Part shown: positions 1 to 9,756 of the stretch, one piece after another
How positions within the stretch are numbered: position 1 is the stretch's first letter
How the letters are laid out: the number at the start of each line of letters is the position of its first letter
Origin: Celerinatantimonas sp046054165
GTDB taxonomy: Bacteria; Pseudomonadota; Gammaproteobacteria; Enterobacterales; Celerinatantimonadaceae
Assembly (NCBI RefSeq): GCF_046054165.1
Contig: NZ_JBFNXK010000001.1
Coordinates: 62,001-126,000 of the forward strand
Length of the DNA: 64,000 nt
Reading direction: 5' to 3'
The notes under the pieces: model-generated
What the model was told of the DNA's origin: nothing
The model's database searches: none
Seen by the model: only the letters and a program-made list of their open reading frames with translations
Program-made: the position numbers and the translations under genes

Positions 1-268
1 TCAAAAGATCCCCTCGCCGCACCGGGTCACCATCATGAACCAGAATCGACTGAACAATACCGCTGATTCGGGGTTTTAGATCGATAGACGACGAAGAGCG
101 TAACTGAGTCGTATACGAAAATTGACGTTGATATGGGATTGATTGAGCGGCAATAACATCGACCCGCTGTTCATCCGAGACCCGAGCATGGGTGGATTGT
201 TCATGATTTCCACCACAACCAGTCAAAACAGCACTCAATACGAGCATAAAAATAACTCGATTTAGCAT
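1..268 (-). CDS. RND efflux periplasmic adaptor lipoprotein, N-terminal part only
   Basis: Reading leftward from an ATG at 266-268, the frame stays open to the window edge, so the 3' part is missing. A GGAGAA ribosome site lies just upstream. The start of the protein is a lipoprotein signal with the lipobox L-T-G-C, followed by a region whose Q-L-R-S-S..I-D-L-K-P-R-I-S-G-I-V and V-H-D-G-D-P-V-R-R-G-D-L-L resemble the first beta strands and lipoyl half-motif of AcrA/HlyD-type membrane fusion proteins. Such adaptors link an inner-membrane RND pump to an outer-membrane channel. The pump gene would be expected further left, outside the window. Only about 89 residues are visible, so the family call is good but the substrate is unknown. 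Confidence 0.75.
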   Translation of the reverse strand, partial: MLNRVIFMLVLSAVLTGCGGNHEQSTHARVSDEQRVDVIAAQSIPYQRQFSYTTQLRSSSSIDLKPRISGIVQSILVHDGDPVRRGDLL

Positions 269-1422
269 TTTTTCTCCATTGCTTATTACCGAACGACATG
301 ATGACCCAACATCTCAATGATCTCTCCACGCTAAATAGCTATTTATCATGCGGCTCCACCCAGCAATAGAGGCATTCCGATAAGTCGACCCACCACGTCA
401 GAGATGCCGCAGTGGAGCCCCATGGAGGGAATGATGCGTGTCGATGTTGGAAATGGCCTCTGTGACCTCGTATTAGGAACACTTATTTAGACACCCGCGA
501 GTGATCGTAGAACAACTATTTGTTTTTAGCGTATGACACTAAGCGTTCTCTGCCCCATAAAAGCCATCATCAAGACCTAATCATAAAAATAATTTAAATA
601 AAAAGACTTCGATATATATCAACTTCATTAACAAATACATTACTATCATTTATTAATTAATAACATATTTCTATATCGGCTATTTTATTTATGCGGTTAC
701 ATATATTTAAATATGGGTATCTACATAGATTAATCCGTATAAATAGCCGCATAAAATTAATACAAAACCATTCGTGACAAACATAAATACAACGATAAGA
801 ACTAGCAATGATCGTTAATATATAAAAGAATTCATTTTAAATTTAAAAATAACTCAAAACCATAAAACAACCTAACCAATTGATATTTAATAATTAAAAT
901 TAAAAAACGTTTCTGCGCTGTCATAATCATAATGGCTCAATCTATTAGAATTGCGCTATATGAAGATAGGTACAGGTTATATTAGATATATTAATGAATT
1001 GAATTACTATTTTTACACTGATGAAAAACAATTGTTATGACTACAATTTCAGGCAGAGAATTATTCACCATTCATATGGAGTATATTATATTCAAATAAA
1101 ATAAAAACACCTATTATTTATATTTATCAATTACCCTAGAAAATCTAATGCACATATATGTTGAAGTAACTCCATTCGGTAATATCATGATTTATCACAA
1201 TGGATCACGTTATTCCCATTTTAGCATTCACTTACTAAAAACCTAAAATACCCCTTGCGATAGCTCCTCCAAAGCGCTCCCAAATAGGGATACTCAGTGG
1301 CCTAATCGCTCGTGAACATCCCCCCATCTATCAATGCCATATCTGAGCCTAAAATTTCTGATTGCTATCAAACGCCTTAAGTGGAAAATAAGTTCTCTTA
1401 TCCCTAGCCTAGGATCTTCCAG
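269..1422. other. 1.15-kb AT-rich intergenic stretch, no gene seen
   Basis: This stretch separates the divergent RND adaptor from the Dabb gene. Positions about 580-1150 are very rich in A and T, with many short runs of TTTA/TAAT. I see no open frame with a credible ribosome site on either strand. The only structure noticed is a weak inverted repeat, TTTATGCGG near 687 and CCGCATAAA near 748, about 50 bases apart. It may hold regulatory sites for the adaptor operon, an unrecognised small RNA, or the remains of decayed genes. Confidence 0.5.
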
Positions 1423-1719
1423 ATGTTAAGACATTTTGTAATCTGCCCTATCGCAGCAACCTGTACCCCAGAACAATTCGACGACGTTGTCACACAACTT
1501 CGTTCCCTCCAAGCGCATATTCCGGGTATCCCTTCCTTTTCAGTTGAAAAAAGCAAGGGTCTATCCAATGAACGTCCCGGTTTTGTGTTAATGGCTGAAT
1601 TTAATACTGAAGCGGATTGGCACGCCTATATGCAGAATGAACATCATCTTGCCATTGGCGAAGCCATCACACCATTTTTAGATGTTGAGCATATGGTGAT
1701 GACGCAAACGGATCTCTAA
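1423..1719 (+). CDS. Dabb (stress-responsive A/B barrel) domain protein
   Basis: This 98-residue protein has the pattern of the stress-responsive alpha/beta barrel (Dabb) family. It starts with a hydrophobic beta strand (L-R-H-F-V-I-C-P), then a helix, then I-P-G-I-P-S-F-S-V and F-V-L-M-A-E-F, and ends with H-L-A-I-G-E-A-I-T-P-F-L and a final strand. Family members are small dimeric cytosolic proteins, mostly of unknown substrate; some act as cyclases or in stress responses. The start codon is preceded by AGGA about nine bases upstream. It stands alone, convergent with the LysR gene to its right. The domain call is fairly secure; the role is not known. Confidence 0.75.
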   Translation: MLRHFVICPIAATCTPEQFDDVVTQLRSLQAHIPGIPSFSVEKSKGLSNERPGFVLMAEFNTEADWHAYMQNEHHLAIGEAITPFLDVEHMVMTQTDL

Positions 1720-1776
1720 ACACGACTTGAGCCCCGCTAATCCAGCCAAGCACATGTGCACTGGCTGGATATATTT

Positions 1777-2670
1777 TTATTGTTCAACCATATGCAGATA
1801 AGGGCTGAGTTGTTGTAGCAAAAACTCTCTGAATTGCTGTTGTAAAATAGAGGCAGATTCATGAGCCCGATCCAGCCGAATCCCAATATGGGGTAATTCA
1901 GGTAACGGGGACTGACAGCTCGTTACCGATGCTGGTAATGCAAATGACGAACGCAGCGTTATTCCTAATCCTTCGGATACCGCCTTCCAGATACTACTTA
2001 AATTAGAACTCTCAAACACAATACGCCATTTGATCCCCGCCTGATCCAAAGCTTGCGTTGCAATTTGTCGCATCAGGCAAGGCGCTTCAAACATCACCAA
2101 CGGCAGCGGCTGACAACGTAATAATACAGCTTGCAAAGCCAAATCAGCCGGCGTGATCCAACACAACGGCAACTGCGCTAACATATCACTATAGGCAGGC
2201 GTTTGTGCACTGACCCAGCTTAATGAAAAATCAAGCTTTGCCTGCTCAATTGCCTGAAATAATTCCCGATTACGAGCGACATGAACTGAAAGCTGAACGT
2301 TGGGATGGGCTCTGGCAAATTGCGCTAAAATACTCGGCAGCAACATCTCACTGAAATCTTCCTGCATTCCAAACCGGAGTATTTCCTCCCCCTGTTGCGG
2401 TGTGCTCAATGCACTGACCGCCTCATCATTGAGTGCCAACAACCGCCGGGCATAACTTAAAAGCTTTTCACCCGCTGCTGTCGGTTGCAGATTCCGCCCC
2501 TGCTTTTGTACCAAGGGTTCTGAACTCATCTGCTCCAACTTTTTCAGTTGTGCACTGGCAGCCGAAGTTGAACGATGCAACCGTTGAGCGGCCAGTGCAA
2601 AACTGCCTAGCTCAATCCCGAGGACAAAACAGCGAAGTGCATCCAAATCAAGGTGTTGATGTTCTCGCAT
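1777..2670 (-). CDS. LysR-family transcriptional regulator
   Basis: A 297-residue protein of usual LysR length. Residues about 8-67 form the winged helix-turn-helix (D-A-L-R-C-F-V...G-S-F-A-L-A-A-Q-R-L-H-R-S-T-S-A-A-S-A-Q-L-K-K-L-E), and residues about 95-290 the type 2 periplasmic-binding-fold effector domain. The gene is divergent from the tautomerase/DUF4865 pair, with 123 bases between the start codons, the usual arrangement for a LysR regulator and its target. I infer that it activates that pair. The effector cannot be told from sequence. Confidence 0.9.
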   Translation of the reverse strand: MREHQHLDLDALRCFVLGIELGSFALAAQRLHRSTSAASAQLKKLEQMSSEPLVQKQGRNLQPTAAGEKLLSYARRLLALNDEAVSALSTPQQGEEILRFGMQEDFSEMLLPSILAQFARAHPNVQLSVHVARNRELFQAIEQAKLDFSLSWVSAQTPAYSDMLAQLPLCWITPADLALQAVLLRCQPLPLVMFEAPCLMRQIATQALDQAGIKWRIVFESSNLSSIWKAVSEGLGITLRSSFALPASVTSCQSPLPELPHIGIRLDRAHESASILQQQFREFLLQQLSPYLHMVEQ

Positions 2671-2793
2671 AGTAATAATCCATAATTTCAGGACAAATAG
2701 TTTAAAACATTTTGATTTTTTGAATGTATCAGATAATGCAAGATAGTGTCATTGAAATATTTAGCGGACACAACGCCGTTTGAGGAGTGAACC

Positions 2794-3186
2794 ATGCCAT
2801 TAACACGTATCACCATCGGAGAAGTTTATCAGCAGACGCATTGCCAACAGATTTCTCAAATACTACAGCAAACACTAGTTGCCGAATTCAATGTTCCTGA
2901 AGCCGACTGTTTTCAACTGTTTGAGCCTATAGCATCCGAAAACCGCGTGATTCATCCGCGTTATTTAAGTCCGGGGCGCACTGACAACTTCATTTTATTT
3001 CAGGTGCTCGCGGGCAAACCCCGGAGTCACCACCAGCAGCAACGCTGGGTTAGTGCCCTCGTGACCCAACTCACAGAACAAATGGGAATTAATGGCGCAG
3101 ATGTCATGGTCACGATCCAATATAACCGCCCCTGTGACTGGTCTTTTGCAAATGGTCAATTATTTACTCTGGAGGACAATCAATGA
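2794..3186 (+). CDS. tautomerase family protein
   Basis: This 130-residue protein begins Met-Pro-Leu-Thr-Arg-Ile. After removal of Met, Pro would be the N-terminal catalytic base of the tautomerase/MIF superfamily. The length fits the longer fused-repeat type (such as malonate semialdehyde decarboxylase-like and Tautomerase_2 members) rather than the 62-residue 4-oxalocrotonate tautomerase. A ribosome site (GAGG) lies a few bases before ATG. The stop overlaps the next start as ATGA, so it is translationally coupled to the DUF4865 gene. The substrate is unknown; detoxification or catabolism of a small carbonyl compound is an inference. Confidence 0.8.
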   Translation: MPLTRITIGEVYQQTHCQQISQILQQTLVAEFNVPEADCFQLFEPIASENRVIHPRYLSPGRTDNFILFQVLAGKPRSHHQQQRWVSALVTQLTEQMGINGADVMVTIQYNRPCDWSFANGQLFTLEDNQ

Positions 3187-3680
3187 TTGCAATGCAATAT
3201 AGTTTTACCTTACCGGCCGATTATGAAATGCAGCGTATTGAAGATCGAATACGCCTGCAAGGTGCAAAGTTAGATGGCTTTGCTCATCTGGCTTTAAAGC
3301 TCTATCTCTATGCCAGAGCCGATGACCCGGAATGCCGCTCATCGCATAATCTCTACGCGCCATTTTACCTTTGGTATGAAAGTGCCGGTATGAACCAATT
3401 TTTAGCCTGTGATGGTTTTAAAGCGCTGTGTCAGCAGTTTGGTCGCCCAGCGATTGATATTTGGATCCCGACTCAGGCCTCACTGGAGCAACTGTCACAA
3501 TGCCCTGTGATCACTCGATGCATCGAAGCGGCTGATGAACCAGCTTCAATTGAGTCCCCTCTTTGTACGGCACATGACTATCATACCTGGCGCACACTGC
3601 GACTAACTGCCGACGAAAGTCAGCAACATCTCAAAGCCAACCAACAACATTATCGGATTGGTTATATCGCCCAAGGTTGA
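3183..3680 (+). CDS. DUF4865 family protein
   Basis: A 165-residue protein matching what I recall of DUF4865: M-Q-Y-S-F-T-L-P-A-D-Y-E-M near the start, I-R-L-Q-G-A-K-L-D-G-F, A-P-F-Y-L-W-Y-E-S, and a C-terminal R-L-T-A-D..Q-Q-H-Y-R-I-G-Y segment. The family commonly sits beside a tautomerase and a LysR regulator, which is the arrangement here. The start could be the overlapping ATG at 3183 or ATG at 3192. No catalytic motif is obvious. Function unknown; coupling to the tautomerase suggests the two act on the same compound. Confidence 0.75.
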   Translation: MIAMQYSFTLPADYEMQRIEDRIRLQGAKLDGFAHLALKLYLYARADDPECRSSHNLYAPFYLWYESAGMNQFLACDGFKALCQQFGRPAIDIWIPTQASLEQLSQCPVITRCIEAADEPASIESPLCTAHDYHTWRTLRLTADESQQHLKANQQHYRIGYIAQG

Positions 3681-3695
3681 CGTTGGTCTAATAAA

Positions 3696-3727
3696 GAGTT
3701 AATCACAATAAATATTGTGGTTAACTC
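3696..3727. repeat. 14-bp inverted repeat downstream of DUF4865 gene
   Basis: GAGTTAATCACAAT and ATTGTGGTTAACTC pair over 14 positions with one G-U-type mismatch and a 4-base loop. There is no run of T on either side, so it is either a weak terminator for the tautomerase pair or a protein-binding palindrome in the 313-base gap before eptA. The remaining 270 bases before eptA show nothing I can name. Confidence 0.5.
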
Positions 3728-3993
3728 AAGTATACCCCAGTATAAAAACCATCCCATAGATGAGTAATGATGATTAAATCCAAGTTTTTCCTTCAGTATA
3801 TCTTAAGCATTGACTGATATCGTCCCACCCGTGCGGAGTCTGTTAACACCCTGATCCAGTAGCGATCTTCAACGGCCTTATATGGCGGTGTTAACAACTT
3901 TCCATATGCATAAAGACTTAAGTATTAATAATCAGTCCTGAGCAATCATTTTGAGCAGATGCGGTTCAGGTCAGGCAGTCACACGGGTATCGA

Positions 3994-5634
3994 ATGAACT
4001 ACATATCTCGGTTTAAATTAACTAACGCTAATATCACTTTATTGCTAGCGATTTTCTTTGCAGTTGTCCTGAATATTCCGGTTTATTCAGATCTTTATAA
4101 AATATTGTCTAAATTAGATGCGTTTAGCATCGGTTTCGTCATTTCGATCCCTATCTTTTTTACTCTAGCACTTAACATCCTGTTCAATGTGATCAGCTGG
4201 CCCTACATCACTAAACCACTCTTCGTTATTCTGGTTCTCATGTCCAGCTTGCTCAGTTATGCTGAATTTAATTACGGCATCATGTTTGATAAAACTATGA
4301 TCCGTAATTTATTTGAAACTAATAGCAGTGAAGCAAGCTCTTACTTTAGTGGATTTTTATTTTTTTGGATCCTGATTTCCGGTGTTTTACCTGCCGTCGC
4401 TTTATCGATGATCACCATCAAATCAGAATCCGTTATACGCTTTCTGCTCAAAAAAGTGATCTATATTGTGGTATCCGGTGGGGTCATTTTCCTCATCGCT
4501 CACTTCTTTTATCAGGATTACGCATCGGTCGTCCGCAATAATAAGTTTTTAGAGAAACGGATTGTTCCGACTGCATTTTTACATAATACCTATCGCTATC
4601 TTCGGGATGAATACTGGTCAGATCCCATTCCTTACACAAAACTTGGCATGGATGCGCATCAAACACCACAATCTCTTGCTCAAGCAACTCAAAAGCCAAC
4701 TGTTTTAATTTTTGTCGTCGGCGAAACAGCCCGTGCTCAAAATTACCCATTTAATGGTTATGATCGGGAAACGACTCCCTATACGCAGTCACTTAAAAAT
4801 ATGATCAATTTCAGAGATGTAGCCAGTTGTGGAACCTCAACCGCTATTTCTGTCCCCTGCATGTTTTCTAGAATGAACCGCGAACATTTTAATCGTGATC
4901 ATGCAGACCAACAGGATAATGCGTTGGATATTTTAAACCGAGCCAATGTTGATGTGCTCTGGCGAGAAAACGATGGCGGAGATAAGCATGTGGCTCATGC
5001 AATTAAAGAACAAATTATCGATGCATCTCAGGATTCCCCATTATGTGATGGGCATACCTGCCAAGATATGGCTCTGATTGAAAATCTGAAACAACAGATC
5101 AATGCCATGCATGGCAACCGAGTTGTGGTGCTCCATTTTATAGGAAGTCACGGCCCTACTTATTTCCAGCGCTATCCTAAGACTATGGCGTATTTTGCCC
5201 CTAATTGTGATCGTGCAGATATTGAAAACTGCACCGTACAGCAAATCATTAATACCTACGATAATACCATTCGCTATACCGATTACGTTTTAAAACAGAC
5301 GATCGATACATTGCAATCGCTCGAAGAGCAATACAATGTGGCCTTAATCTATATTTCTGATCACGGAGAATCATTAGGCGAGAACGGAATGTTCCTACAT
5401 GGAACACCTTATCAGTTTGCCCCCATTGAACAACGCCGGGTTCCGCTGATGATTTGGCTATCTAATGGCCTCATGGCTCAAAAACATATCCAGTTGGACT
5501 GTCTAAAACAGGAAGCCCATCATAGCGGTTGGAGTCAGGATAATATATTTGACTCCATTCTGGGCTTGATGGATGTTCAAACTTCTGTCTACCGTCCTCA
5601 ACAAGATATTTTCGCAAGTTGCCGGAAATCTTAA
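3994..5634 (+). CDS. eptA: lipid A phosphoethanolamine transferase (EptA/MCR type)
   Basis: A 546-residue inner-membrane enzyme that moves phosphoethanolamine from phosphatidylethanolamine onto lipid A. This reduces the negative surface charge and lowers binding of cationic peptides such as polymyxin. Five hydrophobic segments lie in the first 170 residues (EptA_B_N domain), followed by a periplasmic sulfatase-fold domain. The zinc and nucleophile residues are visible: Glu244 in V-V-G-E-T-A-R, Thr281 in S-C-G-T-S-T-A, Asp456-His457 in I-S-D-H-G-E-S, and His469. Conserved Cys pairs for disulfides (279/289, 351/356, 405/413) are present. Length matches the family. It stands alone with no PmrAB-like pair nearby. 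Which of EptA, EptB or EptC it equals is less certain than the family. Confidence 0.92.
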   Translation: MNYISRFKLTNANITLLLAIFFAVVLNIPVYSDLYKILSKLDAFSIGFVISIPIFFTLALNILFNVISWPYITKPLFVILVLMSSLLSYAEFNYGIMFDKTMIRNLFETNSSEASSYFSGFLFFWILISGVLPAVALSMITIKSESVIRFLLKKVIYIVVSGGVIFLIAHFFYQDYASVVRNNKFLEKRIVPTAFLHNTYRYLRDEYWSDPIPYTKLGMDAHQTPQSLAQATQKPTVLIFVVGETARAQNYPFNGYDRETTPYTQSLKNMINFRDVASCGTSTAISVPCMFSRMNREHFNRDHADQQDNALDILNRANVDVLWRENDGGDKHVAHAIKEQIIDASQDSPLCDGHTCQDMALIENLKQQINAMHGNRVVVLHFIGSHGPTYFQRYPKTMAYFAPNCDRADIENCTVQQIINTYDNTIRYTDYVLKQTIDTLQSLEEQYNVALIYISDHGESLGENGMFLHGTPYQFAPIEQRRVPLMIWLSNGLMAQKHIQLDCLKQEAHHSGWSQDNIFDSILGLMDVQTSVYRPQQDIFASCRKS

Positions 5635-5903
5635 TGCCCTCGTTGGGGGGTTAAGAACAAACAGAAGTAAATAGTCGCATCATAAAATCCGCGTGTCATT
5701 TTTGACGCGTGGGATCACACATAACCGAATACCATTCAGGTGCAGTTAAAATTATTCAGGGAGATAAGAATAAAACTAGCTCGCATCATCCCTAGACGCT
5801 GTAGCCTTTACGCCTATTTTTCGCTATGAAAACCATCGTCTTATAAATAGCATATGCTACAATGAGTGATTATAGTGATAAATGCTGAATATAAGGACAG
5901 CTC

Positions 5904-6113
5904 ATGATTTATATACTGACATTTATAATTTTCTTGGTGTGTATTCTACTCATGTCTCTTGGTGTGATGGCTCACCGTAAACCCATTCAGGGAAGCTGCG
6001 GAGGCCTCTCTAGTATCGGGATCAAACAATCATGTGGGTGTAAAACGCCCTGTGAAGAGCATGCAAAACTTTATCAGTTACAAGAACCGGGCTCATCACA
6101 GACAGAGGAATAA
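5904..6113 (+). CDS. nqrM: Na+-NQR maturation protein NqrM
   Basis: A 69-residue protein with one N-terminal membrane segment (residues about 2-22). It then has the NqrM signature R-K-P-I-Q-G-S-C-G-G-L-S-S-I-G-I and C-G-C..P-C, giving four Cys that are thought to deliver iron for the Cys4 iron site between NqrD and NqrE. AAGGA lies 8 bases before ATG. In Vibrio and relatives nqrM usually follows the nqr operon and apbE; here it is a single gene without nqr genes in the window. The family call is strong because of the characteristic cysteine motif. Confidence 0.88.
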   Translation: MIYILTFIIFLVCILLMSLGVMAHRKPIQGSCGGLSSIGIKQSCGCKTPCEEHAKLYQLQEPGSSQTEE

Positions 6114-6271
6114 CCAGTTTAAATCATAGCTTTCCCGGATTGGCATCAAGGCTATCGATGCTGGGTTTTCAAAATAGAACTACCGAGGGACTCGGGTTTC
6201 AGATATGCCGCTTTTCTTCGTCATGATCAGAAATCCGAGATGCTATATGGCTCATTCATTTACTATTCAAA

Positions 6272-7471
6272 TTACAATGCATGAGAGTGATCATGATTTA
6301 AAGTGGCAAGCCAACAATAAATCACAACGCAAACTAGACATAATCCTAGGGCAATTCGAGTACCGTCTAGTATTCCCTGCCACCCAAACTCTTGATAAAA
6401 AGGTTCAAGGAAAAAGACCCCTAAACTAGCTCCTGAGTAATAAAACAGACTATATAAAGCCTGAGCACTGCCTTTATTGCCAGTGACGGTACGCCCAATC
6501 AGCGTGTTCGCATTGGCATGACAAAAGAAAAAACCAAATGCAACCAACACCATTCCAATGACCAGAGAATAAATGTTAGACCAACACATGAATAAATTTG
6601 CCCCCAGCATGATCCCGATCCCTAGCACAATCCCGCTGATCTGACTGTGTTTTCTGGCAAATTTACCCGCTAATGAAGAACTCGTGGTTCCGCCCAACAT
6701 TGTCAAAAACATCAAGCTACGCAAATCACTTGGGAGATGATAAGGCGCATCACCTAATACCAACATCAGGTAATTGGATAAATTCACAAAGGTGCCGAAT
6801 GCCAAACAAATTAGAATATAAATCAGTAACAACTGGGGCCGCTTCAGATGTTCGCCAAATGCTTTAAAAGAGCGATCAAGACGCAACGGAACGGGTTTAA
6901 AATGACGCTGTTGCGGCAGCAAATAGTAAACAATACCAAATAAAATCAGGCTAATTCCGGCTAAGATCAAACCACCATTAGCCCATCCACCGAAATATTC
7001 TGCACTAATGCCACCGAGTAAACGACTACACAACCCACCCAAAGTATTTGAAGCAATATATAGACCCACCGCTCCAGCCAACCAACTTTTACGTAACTCA
7101 TCCCCAAGAAGTGGAACCGCCAATGCCGGACAAACAGATAAAAACATTCCTTGAAAAAAACGTAACGTTAAAAATACGGAGTAAGAATCAACAAGTGGCA
7201 GCAATGCCGAAACAAAAACACCGACCGCAGTTCCCCCCAGCAGAATAGGGCAACGCCCGATCGCATCAGACCAACTGGCAAAAATCACTAATCCTAATCC
7301 CATTCCGAGCAGCGGTGCAGACATCGCAAAATTAGCGGCCAGAGAACTAATCTGAAAATCCTGTTGAAGTACCGGTAACAACGGCTGTAACCAATAAATA
7401 TTGGCGAACGTGATAACGGAGAAAAGACAAACGCATATAACGAAACGAGTATAATGGGGTAATGTTTTCAC
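6272..7471 (-). CDS. MFS transporter (DHA1-like)
   Basis: A 399-residue protein with twelve predicted membrane segments and the MFS loop 2-3 motif as G-L-V-I-F-A-S-W-S-D-A-I-G-R. The general shape, with an N-terminal half ending in a long cytoplasmic loop near residues 185-205 (P-Q-Q-R-H-F-K-P), is that of drug:proton or small-metabolite exporters. It is divergent from the LysR gene at 7645, which likely controls it. The C-terminus is His-rich (H-D-H-S-H). Substrate unknown. Confidence 0.88.
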   Translation of the reverse strand: MKTLPHYTRFVICVCLFSVITFANIYWLQPLLPVLQQDFQISSLAANFAMSAPLLGMGLGLVIFASWSDAIGRCPILLGGTAVGVFVSALLPLVDSYSVFLTLRFFQGMFLSVCPALAVPLLGDELRKSWLAGAVGLYIASNTLGGLCSRLLGGISAEYFGGWANGGLILAGISLILFGIVYYLLPQQRHFKPVPLRLDRSFKAFGEHLKRPQLLLIYILICLAFGTFVNLSNYLMLVLGDAPYHLPSDLRSLMFLTMLGGTTSSSLAGKFARKHSQISGIVLGIGIMLGANLFMCWSNIYSLVIGMVLVAFGFFFCHANANTLIGRTVTGNKGSAQALYSLFYYSGASLGVFFLEPFYQEFGWQGILDGTRIALGLCLVCVVIYCWLATLNHDHSHAL

Positions 7472-7644
7472 TGTGCTCTACTGCAAACTTATAAATAATA
7501 AAAAACCTAATCATCGATACGTGTAGAGTAGATCGCGAGTATTAATAAATAAAATATGTTGTATTTATCGTGACCATAATTAAAATTTATACCCCATAAT
7601 CAGCCATTGACATTCATCCAAAGTAAGGATTAAGGGCTAGCCAA

Positions 7645-8574
7645 ATGGAACTAAGACAACTACGACATTTTGTATCGGTCGTTGAACAAGGATCAATTTC
7701 TGGTGCGGCTCGGACTCTCAATCTAGCTCAACCAGCTATCAGCAGTAGCATTAAAAAATTAGAATATGATTTAAAAATGCCATTGTTTAATCGTCGAGAT
7801 CGCGGCATCGAACTTACCCAGGCGGGTCTTGAATTTCTCCCGCATGCCCGACAAATTTTAAATCAGGCCCGTGATGCCAAACTGGCAATGGAATCCCTTG
7901 AAGGGCTCAACCAAGGACATGTGGATATTGCTGTACCCAGTATGCTCGGATCGTATTACCTTCCTCCATTATTAATGGCCTTTCGCCATCGATATCCAAA
8001 CATCGATCTAAACATACTAGATACCGGAACTCGAAATATCCTGCGCTTACTTTTAGATGGCGAAATTGAATTAGGTGTCGTCGCAACCAAAGATGTCACA
8101 AGCGAGTTAAATAGTGGGCCATTGCTCCGGGAGAAAATGGTGGTTTGTATGGCCATTGATCATCCATTAGCAGAAAAAGAAACCATCGAATATGCTGATT
8201 TTTTATCACATGATCTAGCTCTGTTTCGCCGAGGCTATTACCATCACCTACTGCTGGACAAAATTAGCCGTCAAGAGCAGATTAAACCCAAAATCGCCTT
8301 TACCAGCAATCTATTACCTCTGATAAAGACAGTCATTCGACGGGGTTATGCGATCTCCCCGATGTGGCAGGTGGCCATTCAAAATGACGATGAAATTATC
8401 ACCCGTCAATTTGCGGAACCCTTTGAAGTAGACGTAAGCCTCGCCTGGCGCAAAGATAGCTATCTCTCCCGGGCGAATCAGACCTTTCGCGATTTTGTTT
8501 TAGAAGAAGCAGCTAAAACCAATCACTTGGCCATTGCACAATCGCTCACGGAATCAAAAACACTTGGGTCCTAA
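7645..8574 (+). CDS. LysR-family transcriptional regulator
   Basis: A 309-residue LysR protein. The helix-turn-helix is at residues about 3-60 (L-R-Q-L-R-H-F-V-S-V-V-E-Q-G-S-I-S-G-A-A-R-T-L-N-L-A-Q-P-A-I-S), followed by the substrate-binding domain. It is divergent from the MFS transporter with about 170 AT-rich bases between them, so I infer it regulates that transporter in response to its substrate. It resembles CysB/CynR-like members in the Q-P-A-I-S-S-S-I-K-K-L-E recognition helix. The effector is unknown. Confidence 0.9.
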   Translation: MELRQLRHFVSVVEQGSISGAARTLNLAQPAISSSIKKLEYDLKMPLFNRRDRGIELTQAGLEFLPHARQILNQARDAKLAMESLEGLNQGHVDIAVPSMLGSYYLPPLLMAFRHRYPNIDLNILDTGTRNILRLLLDGEIELGVVATKDVTSELNSGPLLREKMVVCMAIDHPLAEKETIEYADFLSHDLALFRRGYYHHLLLDKISRQEQIKPKIAFTSNLLPLIKTVIRRGYAISPMWQVAIQNDDEIITRQFAEPFEVDVSLAWRKDSYLSRANQTFRDFVLEEAAKTNHLAIAQSLTESKTLGS

Positions 8575-8744
8575 GCGCTATCATTCGGACAACGAACATC
8601 TTTCATAGCCTAGAGAAGCCAAGCGATACTTATAAAATCCAGAGTAAAATTAAAGTATTCAAATCTTCTGCTCTATAGTTATTTTGATCAAAAATGATAG
8701 AATCATCAGTATTCTTATCTATACCTGGTATCGAGAGCTAGCGA

Positions 8745-9458
8745 ATGCAAAAAATTGAAGGGATTTCAATACGTTCATATAGTCTGAAAACCAATGGTCA
8801 TCGTCATCCCTATCATCAGCTAATCCTTCCGGTAAAAGGGACCATTGAAATAGCTGTCGATACATTTTCCGGAAAGGTTCGCGTCGGAGAGTGTGTCGTC
8901 GTAAAAACAGGGGAAATGCATTATTATTCTGCCGAGAGCAATGCCAAATTTGTCATCGCTGATCTAAAAGAACTTCCCGATCAAATCGCCCATACCGCAA
9001 CGATTGTTTTTTCTATAACCCCCCCGCTATTATATTATTTAAACTTTATTGAACAGCAGCTTAAATATCAGGTCAATGGGCATATTGAAAAATTAATCTA
9101 CGATACCTTTTATTACCTATTAAGTGATCAGCGTACGCTAAGACAATTTGATCGTCGAATTAGAAATGTCATGAATTATATTGATATAAATCTATCGCAG
9201 CACCTATCCAATCCATTGTTAGCAGACATTGCATGTTTAAGTCAAACTCAATTTAAAAAATTATTTAAAGAACAAACAAAACTCACGGTTACTGAATACA
9301 TTACCAAATCCAGGATGGAAAAAGCGGAAGCTCTCTTAGTTCATACGGACTATTCAATTCAAGCCATCAGTGAAATAGTAGGTTATACTGATATCACCGC
9401 ATTCAGTCGGCGATTTTCAACCTATTTTGGACTTGCCCCATCAAAATTTAGACATTAA
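8745..9458 (+). CDS. AraC-family transcriptional regulator with cupin N-terminus
   Basis: A 237-residue protein. Residues about 15-75 contain H-R-H-P-Y-H-Q-L-I-L-P-V-K-G and a G-E-M-H-Y-Y strand typical of a cupin sensor. Residues about 140-237 are the double helix-turn-helix of AraC, with the family signature near the end (A-I-S-E-I-V-G-Y-T-D-I-T-A-F-S-R-R-F-S...G-L-A-P-S-K-F-R). It lies upstream of, and in the same direction as, the DMT transporter and methyltransferase, with a 298-base AT-rich gap. I infer it controls those two genes. The ligand is unknown. Confidence 0.88.
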   Translation: MQKIEGISIRSYSLKTNGHRHPYHQLILPVKGTIEIAVDTFSGKVRVGECVVVKTGEMHYYSAESNAKFVIADLKELPDQIAHTATIVFSITPPLLYYLNFIEQQLKYQVNGHIEKLIYDTFYYLLSDQRTLRQFDRRIRNVMNYIDINLSQHLSNPLLADIACLSQTQFKKLFKEQTKLTVTEYITKSRMEKAEALLVHTDYSIQAISEIVGYTDITAFSRRFSTYFGLAPSKFRH

Positions 9459-9756
9459 TTCTATATATATATACCGAACTATCATTCATTATCTGTAAAT
9501 TCAAAACCAACCTCTTATGTTTTAAACATATGTCATCTGTACAGCATGAAATAACTCAAATTAGTTACGGATAAATCATAATCTGCCACAGAGATTACTC
9601 GAGATATGTCATTATGGAATAGGATTTATTTAATAGTGATATATATATCATTACAATTACGTCCAACGTGCTAAAAAAAGCGTCCAAATAGCAAAGTAGT
9701 TTTATTGACTAAGCTATAAATTATGATAATTCATCCTCATCTATCTTTATTAGACA

